Below are positions 37,959 through 46,383 of a stretch of DNA of 64,000 nt, piece after piece (the stretch's first letter is position 1; each line of letters starts with the position of its first letter). This DNA comes from Kosakonia oryziphila (GTDB lineage Bacteria > Pseudomonadota > Gammaproteobacteria > Enterobacterales > Enterobacteriaceae). Below the pieces are notes generated by a model, which saw nothing but the letters and a program-made list of their open reading frames with translations, was not told the DNA's origin and did no database searches. Where the stretch lies: contig NZ_FMBC01000006.1 of the NCBI RefSeq assembly GCF_900094795.1, positions 1-64,000 of the forward strand, read 5' to 3'. Both the position numbers and the translations under genes were made by a program.

Positions 37959-39395
37959 ATGACGGATCACGATAACAACCGGAGTGTACCGAATGCACTG
38001 CCGCCTGGATATCGCTTCAACGAGTTCGAAATTAAAGAAGTGATTGGCGGCGGTGGTTTTGGCATCGTCTATCGCGCCTGGGATCATCAGCTTGAACGCA
38101 CTATCGCGATTAAAGAGTTTATGCCCTCTTCACTGGCTGTACGCAATGACGACATGACGCTGGTACTGCGCAGCGAGCGTTTTAGCAAAGCTTTTACCGC
38201 CGGGCTTAACAGTTTTATTCACGAAGCGCGTCTGCTGGCGCGTTTTAACCACCCGAACCTGCTGCACGTGCTGCGGTTTTGGGTGCAGAATGATACCGCT
38301 TACATGGGGACAGTGTTCTATAGCGGCACCACGCTTTCCCGCCTGCGCGAGAAAAACCCAACGCTGATTAACGAAGCCTGGATCCGCCGCATGCTGCCGA
38401 TGCTACTGGGCGCGATCAAAAGCATCCATGATGAAGGGTATCTGCATCGCGATATCTCGCTGGATAACATCCAGATCCAGGATAACGGCTTGCCGGTGCT
38501 GCTTGACTTCGGCTCCGCGCGCCGCAGTATCGGTTCTGTCTCGGATGAAACGGAAACCATGCTGCGTCCGGGCTATGCCCCTATCGAACAATACACCGAC
38601 GACAACGAAAGCGAGCAAGGGCCGTGGACCGATATCTACGCTCTTGGCGCGGTGCTGCATACATTGATTATCGGTTCGCCGCCGCCAGTTAGTGTGGTGC
38701 GTAGCATTCAGGACACCTATATGCCGCTGGCGCAGCGCAATCTGCCGGGGTACACCCCTTCGCTGTTGCAGGCGGTGGATCGTGCGTTGGCGTTGAAGAT
38801 GGAAGATCGTCCGCAGACCGTAGATGAGTTCGCTGCGCTGATCGAGATGCCAGTTGCCGGGCTTGGTGATGTGTTGAGCGTTAAACAGCCCGGCACCATG
38901 CTGGTACCGGTCGAAGAGGCAGAAGGAAAACCGGCTGCGCCGGGATGGCAACGCTACAAATTGCCGGGCCTGGTGGCTGCCGGTGTGATTGTCGGCATCA
39001 TCGCCGGAGCAATGTTATTCGGCGGCAGTTCAGCGCGGGAAGAGGCGGCGCAGACCGCCAGCGTTACGCCTAAAGAACCACCCGCACCGCCGGTACAGCA
39101 ACCTGTGCGGGAAGCGCCTGCCGCACAGACAGCACCTGCGCAGACCGCTACGCAAAGCACCACGCCGGTGGTCAGCCAGACGCCTGTCGCGCAACTTTTT
39201 GTGCGCATGAAAGAGGGTGAAAAACTGAGTCTCAATGGTGAAGCGCAGTCCGTTTCTCCAGTGACGAATGGTTTTGCTTCACTGAAACTGCAACCAGGTC
39301 GTTACGACGTGCTCCTGCAGGGGAACGGTCAGAGCCGTAGTCAGACCATTACTATTGCTAAACCGGGCACCTGGTTAATTAATCCTCAACCTTAA
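37959..39395 (+). CDS. ppkA: T6SS Ser/Thr kinase PpkA
   Basis: PpkA phosphorylates Fha to trigger T6SS assembly. The 478-aa protein has a kinase domain in residues 20-285, with the glycine loop G-G-G-G-F-G-I-V-Y, catalytic lysine in A-I-K-E-F, catalytic loop H-R-D-I-S-L-D-N and L-D-F-G. A membrane segment lies at about 330-350 (L-V-A-A-G-V-I-V-G-I-I-A-G). A Pro/Ala/Gln-rich stretch and a small PEGA-like domain (L-Q-P-G-R-Y-D-V-L-L) form the periplasmic end. It is shorter than P. aeruginosa PpkA and lacks its large periplasmic vWA part. Confidence 0.94.
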   Translation: MTDHDNNRSVPNALPPGYRFNEFEIKEVIGGGGFGIVYRAWDHQLERTIAIKEFMPSSLAVRNDDMTLVLRSERFSKAFTAGLNSFIHEARLLARFNHPNLLHVLRFWVQNDTAYMGTVFYSGTTLSRLREKNPTLINEAWIRRMLPMLLGAIKSIHDEGYLHRDISLDNIQIQDNGLPVLLDFGSARRSIGSVSDETETMLRPGYAPIEQYTDDNESEQGPWTDIYALGAVLHTLIIGSPPPVSVVRSIQDTYMPLAQRNLPGYTPSLLQAVDRALALKMEDRPQTVDEFAALIEMPVAGLGDVLSVKQPGTMLVPVEEAEGKPAAPGWQRYKLPGLVAAGVIVGIIAGAMLFGGSSAREEAAQTASVTPKEPPAPPVQQPVREAPAAQTAPAQTATQSTTPVVSQTPVAQLFVRMKEGEKLSLNGEAQSVSPVTNGFASLKLQPGRYDVLLQGNGQSRSQTITIAKPGTWLINPQP

Positions 39396-39544
39396 TCAGC
39401 ACTATCTCGTCGGGTAATATTGTGCCCGGCAAAATGCGGGGAGAATTACCTCCCCCTCACTTCTCTCGCATTACACATAATGTGATGTCGTCCTGTTTCG
39501 ATCGGTACGGTTGTATTGCCCGACATATTAAAAAAGACAGAGCC

Positions 39545-39925
39545 ATGAACTTATTAACACACAGCAACAACGGTGACAGTGAATTTACGTTTGTCGTGTC
39601 TCGAGCCAGTGTTCAACCCGATGATAAAGTTCATACCGTCGCCGCAAAAAAAATACGTGAGCTGGAAATAACCCTCACAGATTTTCATCTCGAATCCTCA
39701 GAAATGCTGGAGGTGGACGGTTATCCCGCTGTCGAACTCTTTTATCAATTCAAAAATGATAACTGCATTATTTATCAACGACAGACACTAATTATACTGG
39801 ATGATGCAATATCCGGGAAAAAAATGGTCAGCTATGTAGGCACTTTTCCCGGTGAATTCAGTGAAAATCATCAAAGACAATACCAGGAAATAATCCAGAG
39901 CATTAAATTTCATCGTGCAAAATAA
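39545..39925 (+). CDS. DcrB/DUF1795-type protein, probable Eag chaperone
   Basis: ATG 39545 gives 126 aa; the frame is open upstream without support. The sequence has the DUF1795/PsbP-like pattern (F-T-F-V-V-S-R-A-S-V then Y-Q-R-Q-T-L-I-I-L-D and F-P-G-E-F-S-E-N-H). Eag proteins of this family shield the N-terminal transmembrane helices of PAAR or Rhs effectors before loading onto VgrG. It lies directly upstream of vgrG, which fits. No effector with such helices remains intact here; the PAAR fragment at 48794 may be the former client. Confidence 0.75.
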   Translation: MNLLTHSNNGDSEFTFVVSRASVQPDDKVHTVAAKKIRELEITLTDFHLESSEMLEVDGYPAVELFYQFKNDNCIIYQRQTLIILDDAISGKKMVSYVGTFPGEFSENHQRQYQEIIQSIKFHRAK

Positions 39926-39964
39926 AACATATCAGTGATGCGCTGGCATTGCTGAGATAAACTT

Positions 39965-39993
39965 ATAGCCTGGCCTATTAGGCTATTTTATTT
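39965..39993 (+). terminator. Intrinsic terminator after the Eag-like gene
   Basis: ATAGCCT and AGGCTAT pair around an 8-base loop, followed by TTTATTT. It should end the transcript running from the core T6SS genes and separate it from vgrG. Confidence 0.6.
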
Positions 39994-40039
39994 GCCATTT
40001 TGGTCCTGGGCAGTGCTCACACAAAATGTTATGGCATTT

Positions 40040-40125
40040 TGAACGCCGCTTGCGGCGGCCCTTTAGGGCGAGCGAAGCGAGTCATCCTCACGTACTGCGT
40101 GTATGCTCCGGTTGTTGCTCGCTGT
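40040..40125 (+). other. Hairpin-rich leader upstream of vgrG
   Basis: Several short inverted repeats follow one another: CGCCGC/GCGGCG (40044-40057), GCCCT/AGGGC (40058-40069) and CACG/CGTG (about 40089-40101), with GAGCGAAGCGAG between. I recall similar leaders near vgrG and rhs genes in enterobacteria, but the function is unknown. It could be a structured RNA, a recombination site or both. The next 65 bases lead to the vgrG ATG with no clear ribosome site. Confidence 0.45.
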
Positions 40126-40192
40126 CCGTGTCCAAACTGGCTGCAACAATATACGCCTACTGGGCCAGGCTCTTAATTACGGATGCAATGTT

Positions 40193-40421
40193 ATGGTGAA
40201 CAGAATATCGGTCAGGCTGCCCGTTGAGGGGCTGCTTTTCTGGAAACTCTCCGGGCGTGAGGCGCTGTCGGAGCCGTTTACACTGGCACTGACGGTACTG
40301 GGGACGGACGCGCGTATCGACCGCAGCAAACTGCTGGGCCAGCCGGTGACGGTGACCATCCCGACGCAGACGGGCTCGCGTTATTTCAACGGGAAAGTGA
40401 CCCGTGTGGCGGTGAGCGCGA
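40193..40421 (+). repeat. vgrG 5' repeat, copy 1
   Basis: The first 229 bases of vgrG are repeated at 48565-48793 with three differences that I can see (positions 18, about 184-186 and 214). The pair is in direct orientation, 8.4 kb apart. Confidence 0.9.
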
Positions 40422-42448
40422 CGGAGTTGTCGGGCACGCGCTATGCGGTGTATCAGTTGACGGCCGAGCCGGATGTGTGGCCGATGAAGCGCGACCGTAA
40501 CCTGCGCATTTTCCAGGGGCAGACGGTACCGCAGATTGTGAAAACGTTGCTCGGTGAATACCAGGTCAATCTTGAAGACCGGCTGACCGGCAGCTACCGC
40601 GTCTGGGATTACTGCGTGCAGTATCAGGAGAGCAGCTTCGACTTTATCAACCGGCTGATGGAGCTTGAAGGGATTGCTTACCACTTCAGGCATGAAGCCG
40701 ACAGGCACACGCTGGTGCTGACTGACGCTGCGTCCGAATTCAAACCCTTCCCCGGTTACGAAACCATTCCTTATCACCAGACGCCATCCGGCGGCAGCAC
40801 GGATGAAGAGGGTATCAGCCAGTGGGCACTGGAAGACAGCGTCACGCCCGGCATTTACAGCCTTGACGACTATGATTTCCGCAAGCCGAATGCGTGGCTG
40901 TTCCAGGCGCGGCAGAACCCGGCATCGCCGCAGCCGGGCAGCATTGACGTGTATGACTGGCCGGGGCGCTTTGTCGAGCACGGTCACGGCGAATTTTATG
41001 CCCGTATCCGCCAGGAGCGCTGGCAGGTGGAGCACCAGCAGATTCAGGCCACGGCCACGGCGGTTGGTGTGGCGCCGGGCAGCCCCTTCACGCTGTATAA
41101 CGCGCCCTTTTTCAGCGATAACGGCGACTATCTGACCACCGCAGCGACCTATTTTTTTGAAGAGAACCGCTACGCCAGCGGCAGTGACGGGGAAACGGAG
41201 CACCGCATCGACTTTACGGTTATTCCGTCGTCGGTGGTGTACCGTCCGGCGGCGGTGACGGCATGGCCGCGCACCTACGGCCCGCAGACGGCGAAAGTGG
41301 TTGGCCCGCAGGGGGAGAGCATCTGGACGGACAAATATGGCCGTGTGAAAGTGAAGTTCCACTGGGACCGGCAGGCGAAGGGCGATGACACCAGTTCCTG
41401 CTGGGTGCGTGTTTCCAGCGCCTGGGCGGGCCAGGGCTTTGGCGGGGTACAAATTCCGCGTGTCGGCGACGAAGTGGTGATTGACTTTATCAACGGCGAC
41501 CCGGACAGGCCAATCATCACCGGACGTGTCTACAACGAAGCCAGTATGCCGCCGTGGTCATTGCCGGATGACTCCACCCGCATGGGTTTTATGACCCGCA
41601 GTAAAGACGGCAATAAAGATAACGCCAGTTACTTATTCTTTGAAGATCGTCCCGGCAGCGAATCCGTTGAACTCCATTCTGAAAAAGATATGAAAGTGTC
41701 AGTCGAGAATGATAAGACGGTGAATGTCGATGGCAACCGCACCACTACGATCCTGAAAGAGCAGAAAGATGATGTCACCGGTGACGGCACGTTTTACTAC
41801 CGCGCAAAACGGACTACCACGGTAGACGATGCAGAAACCACAACATTCAATAATGGGCAGACAGAAACCATTAAGAATGGCCGCACGCTGGATATCACCA
41901 GCGGTGGTGATACCGTAACGATAAAAGGTGGGCGCACGACCAATATTGAAGGGACTGAGTTACACCATGTCACCGACAAGCTAACAGAAAAATATGATAG
42001 CGGTCAGGAGACAACCATTGCTGCGGGGGGAAGGAAAGAGACCATTGATGGTGGTGTAACGATTGACGTAAATAGCGGTAACTGGACACAAAATGTGAAT
42101 GCGGGAACCATTACAATTAGTAGTCCTAACTTAATCAAAATCAGTAGTAAACAACAGATAGTTATGGAAGCCCCTGAGGCTATTTTCAAACCGAAACTCC
42201 ATAACCTTTCAGTTACGGGATTTAGTGAAAGCTTTGTTGGAACCTCGGTATCAGGTACTATTGCATCACTTGCTGCCGTAGGAGTCACAAATTCTATTAA
42301 TGGATTGTCAAATTCTTTCAAACTCAAGGAGTTCTCTAAGACTGTATTCAAAAAAGAATCAAATGGTGTTGTAATAAACTTTGAAATAACTAATATAAGC
42401 AATAGAACAGTTAATGTTACTAATAATTCATTATTTATAATTACCTGA
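40193..42448 (+). CDS. vgrG: T6SS spike protein VgrG (TssI) with variable C-terminal tail
   Basis: VgrG trimers cap the Hcp tube. ATG 40193 (M-V-N-R-I-S-V-R-L) is supported by the identical start at 48565; it gives 751 aa. Residues 1-370 are gp27-like, about 375-460 the gp5 OB region (W-T-D-K-Y-G-R-V-K-V-K-F-H-W-D-R and C-W-V-R-V-S-S-A-W-A-G), and 490-690 a repetitive beta-helix needle with T-T-T and N-G-x-T repeats. The last 80 residues, from about 42200, are A+T-rich, non-repetitive and unlike the core, so they are an acquired tail that may be an effector or an adaptor-binding part. No catalytic motif is seen in it. Confidence 0.95.
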   Translation: MVNRISVRLPVEGLLFWKLSGREALSEPFTLALTVLGTDARIDRSKLLGQPVTVTIPTQTGSRYFNGKVTRVAVSATELSGTRYAVYQLTAEPDVWPMKRDRNLRIFQGQTVPQIVKTLLGEYQVNLEDRLTGSYRVWDYCVQYQESSFDFINRLMELEGIAYHFRHEADRHTLVLTDAASEFKPFPGYETIPYHQTPSGGSTDEEGISQWALEDSVTPGIYSLDDYDFRKPNAWLFQARQNPASPQPGSIDVYDWPGRFVEHGHGEFYARIRQERWQVEHQQIQATATAVGVAPGSPFTLYNAPFFSDNGDYLTTAATYFFEENRYASGSDGETEHRIDFTVIPSSVVYRPAAVTAWPRTYGPQTAKVVGPQGESIWTDKYGRVKVKFHWDRQAKGDDTSSCWVRVSSAWAGQGFGGVQIPRVGDEVVIDFINGDPDRPIITGRVYNEASMPPWSLPDDSTRMGFMTRSKDGNKDNASYLFFEDRPGSESVELHSEKDMKVSVENDKTVNVDGNRTTTILKEQKDDVTGDGTFYYRAKRTTTVDDAETTTFNNGQTETIKNGRTLDITSGGDTVTIKGGRTTNIEGTELHHVTDKLTEKYDSGQETTIAAGGRKETIDGGVTIDVNSGNWTQNVNAGTITISSPNLIKISSKQQIVMEAPEAIFKPKLHNLSVTGFSESFVGTSVSGTIASLAAVGVTNSINGLSNSFKLKEFSKTVFKKESNGVVINFEITNISNRTVNVTNNSLFIIT

Positions 42449-42463
42449 GATTGAGGTTAGTTA

Positions 42464-42841
42464 ATGGCTCTTGAAGATTATTCGAAATACTTTATGTATG
42501 GCGGAATTGTTTTATTAGTCGCTGTAACTGCATTTTTTTATTATCTGGAGAAACAAGACAAAACTGATGTAGCAGGGATTAAAAGCTATTTATCAAAAGA
42601 TCGTTGGCAAGGCGAGGTAGTGAATTCGGAGATAGAATCCTGGCAACAACTGAATGCCAGATATGGTAATGATTATTTTTATGAAATTACTTTTTATCTA
42701 CCTGGTGATCCAAACATACATACATCGAAAGCGCTTGTGGCTCCTGGGCAGATGCACCTAATAAAAAAAGGGCTCAACATACAAGTAAAAGTAGGCAAGA
42801 AGGGAAAAATGGCAATTATAGGAATAGATTTCAATGCCTAA
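42464..42841 (+). CDS. Membrane-anchored small protein after vgrG
   Basis: I do not recognise this 125-aa protein. It has one N-terminal membrane segment (residues 10-28) and a beta-rich soluble part of about 90 residues with Y-F-Y-E-I-T-F-Y-L-P and a lysine-rich end. It starts 15 bases after vgrG and shares the A+T-rich character of the vgrG tail, so the two probably arrived together. It may be an immunity or accessory protein for the VgrG tail. The 43224 gene has the same topology and may be distantly related. Confidence 0.5.
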   Translation: MALEDYSKYFMYGGIVLLVAVTAFFYYLEKQDKTDVAGIKSYLSKDRWQGEVVNSEIESWQQLNARYGNDYFYEITFYLPGDPNIHTSKALVAPGQMHLIKKGLNIQVKVGKKGKMAIIGIDFNA

Positions 42842-43223
42842 TTTTAAATAAAGAGTGGTTATGCATAAATATCATTCTTAAAATAGATATTATCTCAATA
42901 TATAACGCAGCTCAATTAAGAGGTAGGTAACACTACGTTCTCCATATACACTGAGGTGTTAATTACTAAAGTCGCGCCTGATATTCCTGCGCAAAACGGC
43001 ATTATCAATTTCACGAATTTAAAAATGAAGATGGCTAGCTCTGTGCGCGAAAGAAGGCGTGATGGCCGCAAAACCGTATCAGTGACGCAGTACCACACGG
43101 GGCAAGGTTTCGGTGATGCATCTGCGTAAAGAAGAGGGAAGATCCTGAAGTGATGTTTATGGCACGCGTTTATCATTCGAAACCTTCGTAACTTACCTGC
43201 TGTCTTAACGATTTCTCATATTA
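42842..43223. other. Intergenic region with a degraded coding trace
   Basis: These 382 bases hold no convincing gene. A frame open from about 42957 to 43129 (V-L-I-T-K-V-A-P-D-I-P-A-Q) has no ribosome site and resembles nothing I know. It may be a fragment of a lost cargo gene. No clear terminator was seen. Confidence 0.4.
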
Positions 43224-43622
43224 ATGAGTATGGAAATGAATTCTGTTTTTATTATAGCAATGGTCGTTATTGCACTTGTCTTTGGTGTCTTTCCCATCGC
43301 GAGATTTCTTTACACCACGCTTTATCCCTATCTCAAAGACGGCTTTTCGCAGGATGCCGTATTAAAAAATGGGATTGCCGTTAATGCTGATATTATTTAT
43401 ACCGAGCAAACAAGCAGCTGGGATGGTAATAAACCGGTGTATAAATTAACACTCAGATTTAAGACAACAGAACATCAGATAGTTGAAGCGACAACAATGA
43501 AGGCCTTGACCTTTAAAGAAATTGAGCAGTTCAAAGAAGGTAATGGTACGACGATAAAATATGATCCGCAGGATCCGAAGAAAATCGCTATTTATGACAA
43601 GCCGCTAGTGCGTGGTCAATGA
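43224..43622 (+). CDS. Membrane-anchored small protein, DUF3592-like
   Basis: This 132-aa protein has one membrane segment (residues 6-28) and a soluble domain with V-Y-K-L-T-L-R-F and I-K-Y-D-P-Q-D-P-K-K-I-A-I-Y, a pattern seen in DUF3592-type proteins. Other in-frame ATGs occur at 43230 and 43236, so the exact start is uncertain. Topology and spacing of the YxLxF strand and C-terminal strand match the 42464 product. Both lie between vgrG and the DUF2169 gene. Likely an immunity or orphan immunity protein, by context only. Confidence 0.5.
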   Translation: MSMEMNSVFIIAMVVIALVFGVFPIARFLYTTLYPYLKDGFSQDAVLKNGIAVNADIIYTEQTSSWDGNKPVYKLTLRFKTTEHQIVEATTMKALTFKEIEQFKEGNGTTIKYDPQDPKKIAIYDKPLVRGQ

Positions 43623-43842
43623 ATGAAGATGCCAGTATGAATTGGGAACCGGTTGATAATAGCTCAATTCACTCTGGCATTTTTGCTGTATAGCACCGCC
43701 AGCAACGTGCATGAGCCCCGATGGCGCAAATTAAATAGGGACAGGCAACATGGCGGCCCCATTCAGCTCCAATCCTCCAGATGTACTGAAATAAAAACAT
43801 TTACCGCTCCAACACCATGCTTAATCTTCCAAAGGATGTTTT

Positions 43843-46383
43843 ATGAAGATTATTAAACCGCTGCGACTAAGCGTATTAAATCGCCCATTTCGCTTGCACG
43901 GACAAAACCACTTGGGTGTTTCTGTGATGGCACTCACCGATATGAGTGCCTCGCCACAATTGCGGCCTGAAGTTGAATTGTGGCAACTGGCCGCCAGCGA
44001 GTTACAAACCAGCGGCGGAGTGCTGGATATGGCCATTCCGAAGGCGCGTGCTGAATTCCTCGCCACGGGCTATGCCTACACACAACATCATCAGGACAAA
44101 ACGACCTGCGCGGTACGTATCGAGGTCGATAAGATGATTAAAACGCTGGCTGTCACGGGTGATCGCTACTGGGCGGGTTCGCGGCCGACAGCGCCGCAGC
44201 CGTTTGAACAGATGCGCCTCGACTGGAGCCGGGCTTTTGGCGGCGCAGGGTATGACGAAAACCCGCACGGCGTCGGGGCTGTGACGGAGACTCACAATGG
44301 CACGCAGTATCGCCGGCTACCCAATATTGAAGCGTTGCAACAGCGCATGGTTTCACCCCGTGAAAAGCCTGAACCAGCGAGCTTTGGCCCGCTGGATTTG
44401 CTGTGGCCGCGCCGTTTTCGCCGGATGGGTAAAAACTATGATGCTCGCTGGCTGCAACATGATTTCCCCGGATTTGCTCCCGATATCGACTGGCGCGTGT
44501 TTAACGCCGCCAGCCCCGATCAGTGGTGGGACGATCGCGATTCGTTACCGCCGCAGGCCAGCTGGCGCATCTGGAATATGCATCCGCAAAAACCTGTACA
44601 GGACGGCACATTACCGCCCTGGCTGGCGCGCTGCTTTATCCAGCGTCAGCGGAGTGACGAAATCCTGTTTGAAGAAATTGCCCTGCGCGCTACCACCGTA
44701 TGGTTTTTCCCGCACCTGGAGCAGATGGTGCTCATCTGGCAAGGCAACCAGCGAATAAACGAAGACGATGCCGCTGACGTGCTGCATCTGATGCCCGCGC
44801 TGGAAAAAAACGGCGCAACACGCTCAGTTAACCACTACCGCAAAGTGCTCAATCAGCGCCTCGACAAAGAAAAAGGCGCACTGTTTGCCTTTCGCGAGAA
44901 AGATCTGCTGCCAGAAGATGTCATCGGCGCCTGGATCGATAACGAGGTGCAGGAAAACCACAGCCCGATGCGAGAAAACCAGAGCGCCCGAGCACTACAG
45001 TTGCGCGAGCAGCACCGTGCGAGGCTGGAAGCGCAGGGCAGTGATGTCAGTGACATCCTGAAAGAGAGTGACGAGCCCGCGCTGCCAACGCTCGATGAAC
45101 TGCCCGAGTTTATTGAAGAGATGGAGCGGAAGGCTGCCAGCATGCAGCAGCAGGCCGAAGCGCGTAAAGCTGAGATGGAAGCGCGATACGCAGATACGGC
45201 AGGCGGCGATAGTGGCGTCCGCGGACCGGAATCAATGCATCGTATGCAGGATCTGCTGGCACGTAACGCCTCACAACTGAGTGAGAAGAAGTTGACGCAA
45301 AGTCGGGAAGCACTGCACCAGATGTATTTGATGTCCGCTGCGCAGCAACCGCCAGCTATCAAACTAACGGGCGATATTGCGATGATTATCCGCCAGCGTG
45401 CGGAACGTACCATGGCGCAGGGTGGCGATTTTAGCGGTCTCGATCTCACCGGGGCGGATTTTTCCGGCATGGATCTACGCGGCGCAAATTTCCACAAGAC
45501 GTTACTCGAGTGCGCCAATCTCAGCGGTTGCCAGCTTGATGGCGCGAACCTGACTCAGGCGATGCTGGCGCGTGCTGATTTGCAAAACGCATCCCTGCGT
45601 GAATGCCAACTGGGTAATGCCAGTCTCGCGCTGGCGCAGTGCAGAGAGACGAATTTTCACGGGGCGCAATTTACTGAGACGGAAATGACCGGCGCACTGT
45701 TCGATGCCTGCGATTTCAGCCATGCCAGCATCAGCAATGTGCTGCTGCGAGAGACGGGATTTAGCCAGTGCCTGTTTCAGCATGCAACGCTGGATAACTG
45801 TGTCTTTATGGAACTTGTGCTGCCACAGCCCGATTTCAGCTACGCAACGATGACAAAAACCAGCTTTATCAAGTGCGAACTTCTCAGGTCTACCTTTGCT
45901 CATGCGCGGCTTGATAGCTGCTCCTGGGTGGAGAGCCAGCTTGAACACGCTCACTTTGCCCATGCCGTGCTGATTACCTGCGCCGTCGCGTCGGGCGGCA
46001 CGCTGGCGGGGGCGGATTTCAGCGGTGCGCATCTGAAACAGAGCAACTTCCGCCAGGCATTACTGATGCGGGCTCATTTTCGGCGGGCAACACTGGATAA
46101 CAGCGATTTCAGCGAAGCACAGTGCGAAAATGCCGATTTCAGCGGTGCGACGCTCACTGGTAGCTTGTTTATGCGCACCGATTTTCGCCAGGCGCACTTT
46201 AACGAGGCCAATCTGATGGGGGCCATGTTGCAAAAGAGTCGCCTTGAAGGTGCCGATCTTAGCTTTGCGAATCTGTTTCGTGCTGATTTATCCCAATCCA
46301 TTACCAGTGAAGCAACACAATTTCACGGCGCTTATACCAAACGGGTAAAAACGCTGCCAAAGCGTGATGGAGAGGTGATATGA
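43843..46383 (+). CDS. DUF2169 domain plus pentapeptide-repeat protein, T6SS adaptor candidate
   Basis: An 846-aa protein with three parts. Residues 1 to about 310 are DUF2169 (W-S-R-A-F-G-G-A-G-Y-D-E-N-P near 130, W-P-R-R-F-R near 188). Residues 395-500 are charged and coiled-coil-like (A-S-M-Q-Q-Q-A-E-A-R-K-A). Residues 525-840 are pentapeptide repeats, A(D/N)LXX, forming a right-handed beta-helix. DUF2169 proteins act as adaptors for DUF4150-bearing effectors; in Agrobacterium one is needed for Tde2 delivery. The DUF4150 gene 1.7 kb downstream is the likely partner. The next gene overlaps by four bases. Confidence 0.85.
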   Translation: MKIIKPLRLSVLNRPFRLHGQNHLGVSVMALTDMSASPQLRPEVELWQLAASELQTSGGVLDMAIPKARAEFLATGYAYTQHHQDKTTCAVRIEVDKMIKTLAVTGDRYWAGSRPTAPQPFEQMRLDWSRAFGGAGYDENPHGVGAVTETHNGTQYRRLPNIEALQQRMVSPREKPEPASFGPLDLLWPRRFRRMGKNYDARWLQHDFPGFAPDIDWRVFNAASPDQWWDDRDSLPPQASWRIWNMHPQKPVQDGTLPPWLARCFIQRQRSDEILFEEIALRATTVWFFPHLEQMVLIWQGNQRINEDDAADVLHLMPALEKNGATRSVNHYRKVLNQRLDKEKGALFAFREKDLLPEDVIGAWIDNEVQENHSPMRENQSARALQLREQHRARLEAQGSDVSDILKESDEPALPTLDELPEFIEEMERKAASMQQQAEARKAEMEARYADTAGGDSGVRGPESMHRMQDLLARNASQLSEKKLTQSREALHQMYLMSAAQQPPAIKLTGDIAMIIRQRAERTMAQGGDFSGLDLTGADFSGMDLRGANFHKTLLECANLSGCQLDGANLTQAMLARADLQNASLRECQLGNASLALAQCRETNFHGAQFTETEMTGALFDACDFSHASISNVLLRETGFSQCLFQHATLDNCVFMELVLPQPDFSYATMTKTSFIKCELLRSTFAHARLDSCSWVESQLEHAHFAHAVLITCAVASGGTLAGADFSGAHLKQSNFRQALLMRAHFRRATLDNSDFSEAQCENADFSGATLTGSLFMRTDFRQAHFNEANLMGAMLQKSRLEGADLSFANLFRADLSQSITSEATQFHGAYTKRVKTLPKRDGEVI

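Noticed and set aside
40157..41452. Minus-strand frame of 431 codons opposite vgrG
   Set aside because: Arg/His-rich shadow of the G+C-rich vgrG frame; no ribosome site and no recognisable motif.
43623..43842. Possible tiny ORFs before the DUF2169 gene (for example a 14-codon frame at about 43750)
   Set aside because: Too short and not linked to any family. The region appears to be spacer or debris; only the AAGG before 43843 is functional.
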